Below, in pieces: positions 7,967 through 17,300 of a stretch of DNA of 64,000 nt (the first letter of the stretch is position 1; the number at the start of each line of letters is the position of its first letter). The notes beneath the pieces are model-generated. The model worked only from the letters and a program-made list of their open reading frames with translations, was not told the origin of the DNA and did no database searches. The DNA comes from CBDANO01 sp965197665 (GTDB taxonomy: Bacteria > Chloroflexota > Dehalococcoidia > Lucifugimonadales > UBA3495). The stretch is taken from assembly GCA_965197665.1 (NCBI GenBank), contig CBDANO010000005.1:124001-188000 (forward strand), in the 5' to 3' direction. The position numbers and the translations under genes were made by a program.

Positions 7967-8299
7967 ATGCATCAACAAGAAATGCTCAAGGGCAATACCG
8001 AGACTCTGCTCCTAGCTCTGCTGGAGATGGAGCCCATGTACGGCTACCAGATCGTCAAAGAAGTGGAGCAAAGGAGCAGCGGGTATTTTGCCTTCAAGGA
8101 AGGGACCCTCTACCCGGCTTTGCACCGCTTGGAGCGGGGGCGCCTGATTGAGGGCCGTTGGCAGGAAAACCCCAATAACGTGCGCCGCCGTTACTATCAG
8201 ATCACGGCCAAGGGCAAGCAGGCCTTGGCGGACCGGATGAAAGAGTGGCAACGGTTTGCCAATGCCATGAACTCGATCATGTTGCCGGAAGCCCAATAA
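7967..8299 (+). CDS. PadR family transcriptional regulator
   Basis: PadR proteins are winged-helix dimeric repressors. The sequence MLKGNTETLLLALLEMEPMYGYQIVKEVEQRS...FKEGTLYPALHRLERGRLIEG...RRRYYQITAKGKQAL carries the full PadR helix-turn-helix and wing. Length is 110 aa. The translation may start at ATG 7967 or at the second ATG (7982, in MLKGN); the latter fits the family's usual N-terminus. The gene is followed 19 bases later by a HAAS-domain membrane protein, a very common partnership in which the PadR protein controls the membrane gene. Confidence 0.92.
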   Translation: MHQQEMLKGNTETLLLALLEMEPMYGYQIVKEVEQRSSGYFAFKEGTLYPALHRLERGRLIEGRWQENPNNVRRRYYQITAKGKQALADRMKEWQRFANAMNSIMLPEAQ

Positions 8300-8318
8300 C
8301 CTACCGGAAAGCCCAGCA

Positions 8319-9329
8319 ATGGCAGCAGAATTTACCAGCTACCTCCGTTCCTTAGCCCAGCGGCTTCACTTGGAGCCGGCTGAAGAGCAGGACATTATCC
8401 TGGAACTGGAAGGTCACCTGGAAGACAAGGCGGCCGAGTTGGAGTCCCAGGGGGTGGACCGGGAGTCGGCCCTGCGGTTGGCCGTCCAGGAAATGGGCGC
8501 CCCGGAGCCCGTCGCCAGCGGTATGTACAAGGTCCACAGCCCAGGGGTGTGGCGGGAGGTATTGCTGGCAACGATACCCCATTTTCTCTTGGCGGCCCTT
8601 TTTGCTCTTCACCTTTGGAGCCACTATTTCCTGGTAGCTTTACTCCTCATCGGCATCGCCTTGGTCACCTGGAGGAATTGGCGCGCCGGCAACCCCGGCA
8701 AATGGTCCTATTCCTGGATGGGCTACACCCTCGCGGCCCCAACCCTTTCCTGGCTATTGTCCCTAATCACCTTGGGGTACGGAGGCTGGACCCTGATGAC
8801 CACCGGGTCCCTGCCTTTCAACGTAATCCTCTTCTTTCTATTGATCGGCTATGTACCGTTTTCGATGTGGATCGTCTACCGCGTGGTGCGCAAAGTCTTC
8901 AGGCGGGACTGGTTGCTTGCTTCGTTGACCGCCCTGCCTTTTCCTTTCTTGACCTCTTGGGTCCTCTTCCTGGACTGGCAAGGCGGATTGTGGAGCGACC
9001 ATGCCGAACGGATGCAAAGCACCGACACCGCCCGGGCGGGCATCTTTCTGGCATTGGCCATAACTACGGCAGCTTTTCTACGGATTGGCCCGCGTATGCT
9101 AAGAATCGGTCTGCTGGCCATAGCGACGGCGGTACTAGTAATATTTACCGTCGCGTCCCTCCAGGTCTCGTTGAATCTCCTCGCCCTAATATTGATGATA
9201 ATCGCCTCCGTCGCCTTCCTGCTAAGCCCGGCGGTATTGGATTCCAAGTTGAAGCAGCGCCACGATCGACGGACGGTAAACGATTCCACCGGTGAGGTTG
9301 TAACTCATTGGTTTTGCAACATGACGTAG
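8319..9329 (+). CDS. Membrane protein with N-terminal HAAS (PadR-partner) domain
   Basis: Residues ~1-70 (FTSYLRSLAQRLHLEPAE...ILELEGHLEDKAAELESQG) form the helical HAAS/permease-prefix-like domain typical of proteins encoded next to padR genes. The remaining ~260 residues hold about eight hydrophobic helices. The molecular role is unknown; related pairs influence stress responses or membrane transport. It is probably co-transcribed with padR (19-base gap), and its end overlaps the degV start by about 20 bases. Confidence 0.75.
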   Translation: MAAEFTSYLRSLAQRLHLEPAEEQDIILELEGHLEDKAAELESQGVDRESALRLAVQEMGAPEPVASGMYKVHSPGVWREVLLATIPHFLLAALFALHLWSHYFLVALLLIGIALVTWRNWRAGNPGKWSYSWMGYTLAAPTLSWLLSLITLGYGGWTLMTTGSLPFNVILFFLLIGYVPFSMWIVYRVVRKVFRRDWLLASLTALPFPFLTSWVLFLDWQGGLWSDHAERMQSTDTARAGIFLALAITTAAFLRIGPRMLRIGLLAIATAVLVIFTVASLQVSLNLLALILMIIASVAFLLSPAVLDSKLKQRHDRRTVNDSTGEVVTHWFCNMT

Positions 9330-10204
9330 CTATCGTGGTGGACAGCAGTAGCTGTCTACCGCCGGACTTGCTACGGAAGTGGAACATCACCGTCGTCCAC
9401 CACGAGCTCATAATCGACCAGCGCTCTTACCGCGACGGGCTGGACATACAGGCCGACGAATTCTACCGCTTGCTGGCCGACGGCAACTCATCCAACCTGA
9501 CTACCGCAGCCCCCCAGCCGGGCCACTTCCTCGAGGCTTTCCGTGCAGCGGGGCGGCTGGCCCCCAACGTACTGTGCCTAACGTTGTCTGCCCGGTTCAG
9601 CGCCACCTACAGGTCGGCATGCGCCGCGGCCGAGTTGGCCAAACAGGGAATGGCCGGCGATAACGTCAAGGTGGTGGACAGCCGGGCGGCGGCGGGAGGG
9701 TCTGGGCTGATTGCGCTGGCCGCGGCTCGCTGGGCCTCCATGGGGCTCGAGCTGGATCAAGTGGCCGCCAACGTGGACTGGTTGGCCCCCAAAGTCAATC
9801 TACTTGCGTTCCTGGACACCCTCCGGTACTTGAGCCGCAGCGGCCGGGTCCGGAAACTCGAGGCCTGGGCCGGCTCATTGCTAAGCATCAAACCCCTTAC
9901 CGAGTTGCGAATGGGCCAAGCGCGGCTGCTGGAAAAGCCCCGGAGCCGCCATCGGGCCAAAGAGCGGCTTCTCCAGATCATGGGCCGCCGCGTCGCCGGT
10001 ATGCCGGTGACGGCCAACGTAATGGAGGCCGACGCCGCCGAAGACGCCCGGGACCTGTGCCGCCGGATCCAGACCGAGTTCGACTGTCAAGAGATGTTCG
10101 TTAGCCAATTCACTCCGGTCATGGGTCTTCACACCGGTCCCGGAGTGCTGGGCGTCGCTTTTTATACCAACGACGGCAGTATCGGCCAGACGCCCCAGGC
10201 GTGA
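9308..10204 (+). CDS. DegV family fatty-acid-binding protein
   Basis: DegV/FakB proteins bind a fatty acid and present it to the kinase FakA. The N-terminus VAIVVDSSSCLPPDLL matches the DegV opening (I-TDS-ADLP), and residues LTTAAPQPGHFLEAF correspond to the TS-PSP-F lipid-loop region, although the usual TSQPS is here TTAAPQP. Further on, NLLAFLDTLRYLSRSGRV matches the D-L-YL--GGR block. Length 298 aa is slightly long. TTG at 9308 (or TTG 9314) must serve as start, overlapping the preceding gene. No fakA is in view. Confidence 0.88.
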   Translation: MVLQHDVAIVVDSSSCLPPDLLRKWNITVVHHELIIDQRSYRDGLDIQADEFYRLLADGNSSNLTTAAPQPGHFLEAFRAAGRLAPNVLCLTLSARFSATYRSACAAAELAKQGMAGDNVKVVDSRAAAGGSGLIALAAARWASMGLELDQVAANVDWLAPKVNLLAFLDTLRYLSRSGRVRKLEAWAGSLLSIKPLTELRMGQARLLEKPRSRHRAKERLLQIMGRRVAGMPVTANVMEADAAEDARDLCRRIQTEFDCQEMFVSQFTPVMGLHTGPGVLGVAFYTNDGSIGQTPQA

Positions 10205-10291
10205 CGCTTGGTGAACCTAGCGGGCCAAGCGGAACGTGAGACAATGCCCTGACCTTGGGCCCGTTGGCGAAGGGCCGCGAACCAAAAGGCC

Positions 10292-10942
10292 ATGAAGAGA
10301 ACAACCTCCATACACCAAGCCGGGACCAGTCATTTACCGCAACACGTCCTTCATGACGCCGCCGCCGTGCGGCACGCTCTGGGACTGGAAGAGAGCGGCC
10401 CTTGGAGCGAAGGGGGAGACGGGCCCGGCTTGGTGGCCTTGTGCGGGCTGCCGGGTACCGGCAAGTCCTACTTCGCCAGCCGGTTGACCGAGTTGATGCC
10501 GCTGGTAGTGCTGGGAAGCGACCGTCTTCGGAAACTATTGGTCCAGGAACCCCGGTATACTCCCGAGGAACACTCTAGAGTGTTCAATACTTGCCACCAG
10601 CTCATCGAAGACCTACTGAAGCAGGGCCGCCGTGTCCTGTTCGACGCTACCAACCTGACCGAGGCCTTCCGGCAGCCCCTATACCGGATTTGCGACCGGA
10701 GGTCCGCTCCCCTGATCCTGGTCCGGTTCACCGCGCCCCGGAAGATCATTCGCCGCAGGTTGGCGGAGCGCGAAAAGGGGCTAAACCCCGGCGACTACTC
10801 CGATGCCGACTGGTTGGTATACTGCCGGTTATCGCCCCACGAGGAACCCGTCGGCCGCCGGCATTTCAACGTTGATTCGTCGCAGGACGTTTCTCCGGTG
10901 CTGGAGAGCGTAGCCCGGTTGCTTGCTTCGACACACGGCTAG
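10292..10942 (+). CDS. P-loop (zeta-toxin/AAA_33-like) kinase
   Basis: A 216-aa protein with a Walker A motif GLPGTGKS at about residue 54, a following SDRLRKLL segment, the middle motif VLFDATNL and an ARG-rich LID-like stretch (RRRLAEREKG). This architecture is typical of small ATP-dependent kinases that phosphorylate nucleosides, tRNA ends or small metabolites; the substrate cannot be told from sequence. It is isolated between degV and pepA and no antitoxin-like partner adjoins it, so a toxin role is unlikely. Confidence 0.72.
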   Translation: MKRTTSIHQAGTSHLPQHVLHDAAAVRHALGLEESGPWSEGGDGPGLVALCGLPGTGKSYFASRLTELMPLVVLGSDRLRKLLVQEPRYTPEEHSRVFNTCHQLIEDLLKQGRRVLFDATNLTEAFRQPLYRICDRRSAPLILVRFTAPRKIIRRRLAEREKGLNPGDYSDADWLVYCRLSPHEEPVGRRHFNVDSSQDVSPVLESVARLLASTHG

Positions 10943-11104
10943 ACGCCGGCATCGCCGCTTGCGCCTGGTTCATCGAGGCATATAGGAACAACCCTGCAGA
11001 GTGAGTGTTTTTGCGCGGTAGCGGCATGAGTCCATTCCCGGCTCCGGGTGGGGCAACAGGAAGTCCCGCCCATCAGGTTGATTCGAAACAAAGAGGTGAT
11101 GACC

Positions 11105-12619
11105 ATGCGCCTTACCGTAACGTCTGACGATATCACCGGCATTGAAACCCCCGCCCTTGTAGTCAATTTGTTCGAAGGAGCGGCCAAGCCCCGGGGCGCA
11201 ACCGGCGCCGTGGACGGAGCCCTCGAGGGAGCGATTAGCCAACTCATATCCGAAGGGGAGATCAAAGGCAAGCAAGGTGAAATTACAATGATACACACCC
11301 TGGGGAAGATTTCTCCGGCGAGGGTAGTAATCGCGGGTCTAGGCCCCCAAGATAAGTTCGATGCTCAGGTAGTGCGGCAGGTTTCAGGTGACGTAGCGCG
11401 TTACCTGAGGCAGAAGGGCGTCAAACGGGCCGCTACCGTGGCCCACGGCGCCGGCGTTGGCGGCTTGGACCCGCGGGACTCAGGGCGCGCCATCGCGGAA
11501 GGTTCCCTATTGGGCCTTTACCGCTTCGGCTCCTATCTGACCAAAGGGGGCGACAAGTCGGCGGAGTTCGAGGAATTGACCGTGGTGGATCGGGACGAGA
11601 AAGCGGCGGGCGCCGTCAGGGATGGCATTTCCGATGGCCAAGTAGCAGCCGAAGGGGCGATGTTAGCGCGGGATATGGTCAATGAGCCGGCAAATGCCAT
11701 GACGCCCACTCAAATGGTCGAGGTGGCCCGCCGGGTCGCCGAATCGGAAGAATTGTCCTTGGAAGTAATGGAAGCTCCTCAAATGCGAGAGCTAGGCATG
11801 GGGGCGCTGCTCGGAGTGGCTCAGGGCAGCGACCAGCCCCCCAAGCTGATAGTCCTGAACTACCAGGGCGACCCCGAGGACCCAAACAACAACCTGGGGC
11901 TGATAGGAAAGGGCATCACCTTCGACACCGGCGGCATCTCTTTGAAACAAGCCGGCGGGATGGAAGCAATGAAAGGGGACATGGCCGGAGGCGCGTCGGT
12001 GATCGCCGCCATGCAAATCATTGGAAAGGTCAAGCCAAGGATTAACGTCACCGGCATCGTTGCCGCCACCGAAAACATGCCCGGAGGCTCGGCCCAGCGG
12101 CCGGGCGACGTGGTGAGGGCGATGAACGGCAAGACTATCGAGGTTATCAACACTGACGCCGAAGGCCGCTTGGTGCTGGCCGACGCCCTATCCTACGCTT
12201 GCCAACAGGGTCTCCGGCGCTTGGTCGACGTGGCCACGCTGACCGGGGCGATGGTTACTACCCTGGGCAAGGCGTGTACCGGGGTGATGGGGAATAATCA
12301 AGAGCTAATCGATCAGGTGGCGGCGGCGGGCCGGGATACGGGAGAGAGGTACTGGCAGCTACCGATGTTCGAAGAATACAAGGACCTGATCAAGAGCGAC
12401 GTAGCCGACATGAAGAACAGCGGGGGCCGGCAAGCCGGCTCCATCAGCGCCGCCCTACTCCTCGCCGAGTTCGTGGGCGATACCCCGTGGGTGCACTTGG
12501 ATATCGCCGGCACCTCCACCGCCGAGCGGACCAAGGGTTACAACGTCAAGGGGGCAACCGGTGTGCCGTCCCGGACCCTGGCCCGTCTGGCGTGCGCCTT
12601 GGCGAGAGAAACCGCCTAA
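11105..12619 (+). CDS. pepA: Leucyl aminopeptidase (M17 family, PepA)
   Basis: A cytosolic, two-metal aminopeptidase removing N-terminal residues from peptides. The catalytic domain shows GKGITFDTGGISLK (metal ligands and Lys), MKGDMAGG, and NTDAEGRLVLADAL, the diagnostic M17 signature. Length ~505 aa is normal. ATG 11105 follows AGAGGTG (11092-11098) with 6 bases spacing; ATG 11099 is closer to the site and less likely. The N-terminal macro-like domain is present. A palindromic R1 repeat follows the stop immediately. Confidence 0.95.
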   Translation: MRLTVTSDDITGIETPALVVNLFEGAAKPRGATGAVDGALEGAISQLISEGEIKGKQGEITMIHTLGKISPARVVIAGLGPQDKFDAQVVRQVSGDVARYLRQKGVKRAATVAHGAGVGGLDPRDSGRAIAEGSLLGLYRFGSYLTKGGDKSAEFEELTVVDRDEKAAGAVRDGISDGQVAAEGAMLARDMVNEPANAMTPTQMVEVARRVAESEELSLEVMEAPQMRELGMGALLGVAQGSDQPPKLIVLNYQGDPEDPNNNLGLIGKGITFDTGGISLKQAGGMEAMKGDMAGGASVIAAMQIIGKVKPRINVTGIVAATENMPGGSAQRPGDVVRAMNGKTIEVINTDAEGRLVLADALSYACQQGLRRLVDVATLTGAMVTTLGKACTGVMGNNQELIDQVAAAGRDTGERYWQLPMFEEYKDLIKSDVADMKNSGGRQAGSISAALLLAEFVGDTPWVHLDIAGTSTAERTKGYNVKGATGVPSRTLARLACALARETA

Positions 12620-12620
12620 G

Positions 12621-12670
12621 AGGGTGTTGAAAAAGTTCCCTCTCCCAAGTGGGAGAGGGCAGGGTGAGGG
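12621..12670 (+). repeat. Dispersed repeat R1, copy 2, directly after pepA
   Basis: AGGGTGTTGAAAAAG is followed by a perfect 9-bp palindrome CCCTCTCCC/GGGAGAGGG (12638-12646 with 12651-12659) and CAGGGTGAGGG. It begins two bases after the pepA stop. Confidence 0.8.
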
Positions 12671-12720
12671 TACAAACCGGCTCGAACCCTGGGGCGGTCG
12701 CCAGAACTCGAATCCACTCC

Positions 12721-12748
12721 TTGACAATCTTTGGCAGAATGCTAGAAT
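12721..12748 (+). promoter_or_regulatory. Promoter of the Fur/Zur-metal transport operon
   Basis: TTGACA (12721-12726) and TAGAAT (12743-12748) with a 16-bp spacer precede the regulator gene by about 40 bases. No clear Fur/Zur palindrome overlaps it. Confidence 0.65.
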
Positions 12749-12786
12749 CGGCATTAGCAACCGTTTGCAGGAACCGTGATTAGCAG

Positions 12787-13236
12787 GTGCATCACGAGCA
12801 GGTTATAGAAGCCCTTAGAGACCAGGGGTACCGGCTGACTCCCCAAAGGTTGATCGTGCTGACCATAGTGGCCGAGGGCGCCGGCCACATGGGCGTGGAC
12901 GAGATCTTCCAGCAAGCCAAAGAAGCCTACCCCTACATGGACGTGGCTACCGTTTACCGGACTTTGCATTTGTTCCGCAAATTGGGGGTGGTGACCGAAG
13001 TAGCCATTGGGGACCGGTTGCATTACGAACTGACAGACCCCCGCGGCGCCCATCACCATATGGTGTGCCGGGTGTGCAACGGGGCCTATAACTTGAGTCC
13101 TCATTATCTGGAAGAGTTCCGCCAAACTCTCACCCAGGAATTCGGCTTCGAGCCGGACTTGGAGCACTTTGCCGTCAGCGGCGTCTGCGCCGGATGCAAA
13201 GTGGAAGTCGGTGAGAGGGAAATACCAGTCCAGTGA
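12787..13236 (+). CDS. Fur family metal-responsive regulator, probably Zur
   Basis: Fur proteins repress metal-uptake genes when metal-loaded. The protein (149 aa) shows the winged helix (GYRLTPQRLIVLTIV...MDVATVYRTLHLF), the HHHMVCRVC segment, and two CxxC pairs (CRVC and CAGC) for the structural zinc. Its position at the head of a ZnuA/B/C-like set makes zinc the likeliest co-repressor; manganese or iron remain possible because a separate Fe transport cluster has its own DtxR-type regulator. The start is GTG 12787. The next gene overlaps or nearly abuts the stop (TGATG). Confidence 0.88.
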   Translation: MHHEQVIEALRDQGYRLTPQRLIVLTIVAEGAGHMGVDEIFQQAKEAYPYMDVATVYRTLHLFRKLGVVTEVAIGDRLHYELTDPRGAHHHMVCRVCNGAYNLSPHYLEEFRQTLTQEFGFEPDLEHFAVSGVCAGCKVEVGEREIPVQ

Positions 13237-13286
13237 TGTTGCGGGGGTCCCGGCCTGATCAACTGAACCGCAAGCCCCGGCCGGCG

Positions 13287-14326
13287 ATGCGGTTCCTTCC
13301 GGTGCTGTTAGCGTTGACGCTGCTCGTTGCTTGCGGGCCGCCGGCAACACCTACGTCCGACACATCGAATGTGTCGAAATATGAGGCCGGGGAACCGGCG
13401 CCGGGGAAGGCCCCCCGCTGAAAGTGGTTACTACAGTGTCTCCCATCACCAGCATAGTGGAAAACATCGGCGGCGCCAGGATAAAGCTCGAGGGAATCGT
13501 TCCCGAAGGGGTGAACTCCCACACCTTCGCCCCCGCCCCTTCGGTAGCCAAGCTCATGTCCGAGGCGGACCTGATCGTGATCAACGGCTTGTTTCTCGAG
13601 GAACCTACCCTGGAAATGGCCGAGGCTAACAAGAAACCGGGGGCGGTGCTGCTCTCCCTTGGAGACCAAGCCGTTTCTACGGAGCAATGGCAGTTCGACT
13701 TTAGCTTCCCCGAGTCCGGCGGCCACCCGAACCCGCATTTGTGGCCGGACCCATTGTTGGCGCTGCGGTACGCCGAGTTGGTCGCGGCGCAACTAGGGGA
13801 GTCGGACCCGGCCAACGCCGACTATTACCGGGCCAATCTCGATGAGTTCCGGGACCGGGTCGAGTTGTTGGACCAAGGCGTATCCGAGGCGGTGGCCACC
13901 ATACCAGAGGCTAATCGCAGGCTCCTTACTTATCACGACTCTTGGGCCTACTTCGCCCTTCGGTACGACATGGAGGTCATCGGCGCGGTGCAGCCGTCGG
14001 ACTTTTCCGAGCCTTCGGCCAGGGAAGTCGCCCAGCTAATTGTCCAAGTAAGAGAGCTTGGCCTGCCCGCCGTATTTGGTTCGGAAGTTTTTCCCAGCGA
14101 CGTCCTGGAGACCATCGCCAGGGAGGCGGGCGCCCGGTTCATCGACGACCTAGCCGACGACGACCTTCCGGGGGTCCCCGGCGACCCTCGTCACAGCTAC
14201 TTGGGGTTGATGCTCCACAATCTGGAGATCATGATTCCCGCTTTGGGCGGAAACCCGGATTCGCTGAAGGGCGTAGACCCCGGACCGGTATTCGAGGGAC
14301 GGAGCGAAGCAATCTACCCCCAATGA
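13287..14326 (+). pseudogene. ZnuA/TroA-like metal-binding lipoprotein, frameshifted at a C6 run
   Basis: Periplasmic-type binding protein of a Zn/Mn ABC importer. The first frame encodes a lipoprotein signal (MRFLPVLLALTLLVAC, lipobox LVAC) and runs to a stop at 13421. The mature domain is in another frame, open from about 13418 to 14326 (KVVTTVSPITSIVENIGG). Adding one C to the C6 run at 13411-13416 joins them as ...GKAPPLKVVTT. Metal-site residues are visible: NSHTFAP, HPNPHLWPDP, TYHDSWAYF and SEVFPSDV. The gene may be intact with a sequencing error, phase-variable, or dead. An earlier start, ATG 13236, overlaps the regulator's stop. Confidence 0.85.
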
Positions 14327-14353
14327 AGGGCTTAGAGTAGAGGGCAAGGAGAG

Positions 14354-17300
14354 ATGTACCTTCATCCCCGGCTTTTGGCGCTAACGGAGGGAGTGCGGCT
14401 GCGCATTTTGGCGGCCGCACTGGTCGGCCTGTTGGGAATGGGCGCCGGAATCGCCCGTTTGGTGGTGGCCGCCGTCGCCATAGTCAAAGTAATTCAGGAG
14501 GGGGCCGCCTTCTCCACGCTGACTTGGGCGCTGGCCGCTATAGCGGGCCTAATCGTGCTGCGCAGCTTGTTGGAGTACGTCCAAGAGGTGATCAGCCACC
14601 ATACGGCCAGCGTCGTCAAAATCCAACTCAGAAAGCGGCTCTACGACCACGCGCTGGCGTTGGGGCCGGGTTACTTCGACCAAGCCCGCACCGGCGACGT
14701 GCTGATGTCCATGGCCGAGGGCATCGACAAGCTGGAGACCTTCTTCGGCAAGTACTTGCCCCAATTCATCGTGGCGGCGCTGGCGCCGGTGATCATCTTT
14801 GCCTTCATGGCCGTCATCGATCTCCGAATCGCCTTCATATTCTTGGGATTCGCGCTGTTCACTTTGATCATACCCAATCTCTTCCACCGCTGGAACCGGG
14901 ACACCAGCATGGCTAGGCGGAAGGCTTACGGCGCCTTGGGCGCCGACTTTCTGGACGCGGTGCAGGGCCTGGGTACTCTGAAAGCATTCGGGCAAAGCCG
15001 GTCCAGGGGCCGGGTTTTGGCCGACCGGGCCCGGAACCTGTACCGCTCCACCATGGGCGTCTTGGCGGCCAACGTGGCCACCCACTCGATCACGATTCTC
15101 GGAATCTCCGCGGGCGCCGCTCTGGCCTTGGGGTTGGGGGCGCTACGGGTCAGCGACGGCACACTGGAGTTGAGGCCTTTGCTGATCGTGCTGATGCTGG
15201 GCGTGGAGATATTCCGGCCCCTGCGGGAGTTGGTGCTGCTCTATCACGAGGGTATGGTCGCCATGTCCTCGGCGGAGGCCGTGTTCGACCTGATGGACGA
15301 GCCGGTGGAAATCAAGGAATCCGGGCAGGACCTACCGGAACCCGCCGCGCGGGGCGCCCAGTCCCCGGCCGGAGACACGCCGGGGCCGTACTTGCCCCCC
15401 GAATTCCGCTTCGAGAACGTCAGCTTTGCTTACAACCAAGGGCGGCGCTCCGCATTGCAAGATGTTTCATTCCGTCTGGAGGCCGGCGAAACCCTGGGAC
15501 TGGTGGGGCCCAGCGGTGCCGGAAAGTCCACCGTCGTCTGGCTTATGCTCCGCTTCGTCGACCCGCAAGAAGGCCGGGTGCTGCTGGGAGGCCGCGATCT
15601 GCGCGATCTGCCCTTGGCTGAGTTGCGCCGGCATATCGCCGTGGTTACCCAAGACACCTACTTGTTCGACGGTACGGTGGCGGACAACCTACGCTTCGGC
15701 AACCCCGACGCCAGCCAAGAAGAACTGGAAACCGCCGCCCGGGCGGCCAACGCTCACCGGTTCATCTCGGAGCTGCCCAAAGGGTATGAGACCCGGGTAG
15801 GCGAGCGGGCGGTAAGGCTATCCGGGGGGCAAAAGCAGCGAATCGCCATCGCCAGGGCCCTGCTGAAGAACGCGCCGGTCCTGGTGCTCGACGAGGCGCT
15901 GTCCAGCGTGGACGCCGAGAACGAAGCCTTGATACAGGAAGCCTTGGACCGGCTAATGGAGGGCCGCACCACGCTGGTCATTGCTCATCGACTGTCCAGC
16001 GTGGTCAACGCCGACCGGATCGTGGTGCTCGACAACGGGCGTCTGGTCGAGTCGGGCAGCCACCGGCAGCTTGCCGCCGCTAAGGGGACCTACGCACGCC
16101 TAATGGCACAGCAGCAAGAGGAACCGGATTACGGAGCGGCGGTAGCAACGTTGTCCCGACCGGCCGCCGGCCGCCATGGGCGGGACGTGACTGCCCACTT
16201 GGACGGCGGCCATCATAAAGATGGAGAGTCCATACAACTTGGAACCAGTAAAGAGGGGCCGAACGACACCCGAGACCCCCGCGGCCCTTCGTTGCCCCCG
16301 GCGCCCATTGGGATATTAAGAGTCTGGACTCGATTGCTGTACCTGATTAAACCCTGGTGGAGCCAGCTTGGCTTTACCTTTCTTTTGGGGTTGGCCCACC
16401 ACGGATCGGTCATTGGGCTAGGGGTGATAAGCGCGCTTCTGGTGGGCCAAGTGATTACCGGGGGCGACCTAACCTTGTTGCTCGTCCTGCTGGGCGTATT
16501 CGTGCCGTTGGTAGCTTTCTTCACTTGGGCGGAATCTTGGATGGCCCACGACCTAGCTTTTCGCTTGCTGGCGGAGATGCGGGTCGACATGTACGAGAAG
16601 CTGGACCCTTTGGCGCCGGCCTATCTAGTCCGGAGGCGCTCGGGAGACTTGGTTAGCATCGTCGGCGGCGACATCGAAACGGTGGAGTACTTCTTCGCCC
16701 ACACCATTACTCCGGCCTTCGTGGCGGTGCTGGTACCGGGTGCGGTGTTGGTAACCCTGGGGATCATCGCTTGGCCCTTAGCTTTGGTGTTGGCCCCCTT
16801 CCTCCTAGCCGTGGCGGTCAGCCCCTTCTTCGCCCAGAAGAGGTCTGAGCGTCTTGGCGAGGAGTTGCGGGACCGGATGGGCGAGACCCACGCTCACATG
16901 GTAGATAGCATACAGGGACTGCGGGAGATATGCGCCTTTGGACAGGGGCCGGCCCGGGCCGCCGACATGGTGAGCCAAGGTTGGCGCTTCGCTCATTTTC
17001 AACTCCGGTTCTTGAAGGAACGGGCCCTGCAGATCGGCTTCATCGAGGGCATGACGGCCTTGGGGGGGCTGGCCGTACTTGCCACCGGCCTCTGGTTCAG
17101 GATACAGGGCGATATTTCACGGCCCCAATTGATCCTGGCGGTAATTCTTTCCGTTGCCGCTTTTGCTCCCATCGCGGACATAGCGCGAACCATGAAGCAG
17201 CTGATGGAAACCCTGGCGGCCGCCCGCCGGCTATTCGCCGTTCATGACGAGCCCGTGCCGGTACGGGACGGCGGCGGAGCGGCGGAGTTGGCGGGGCGGG

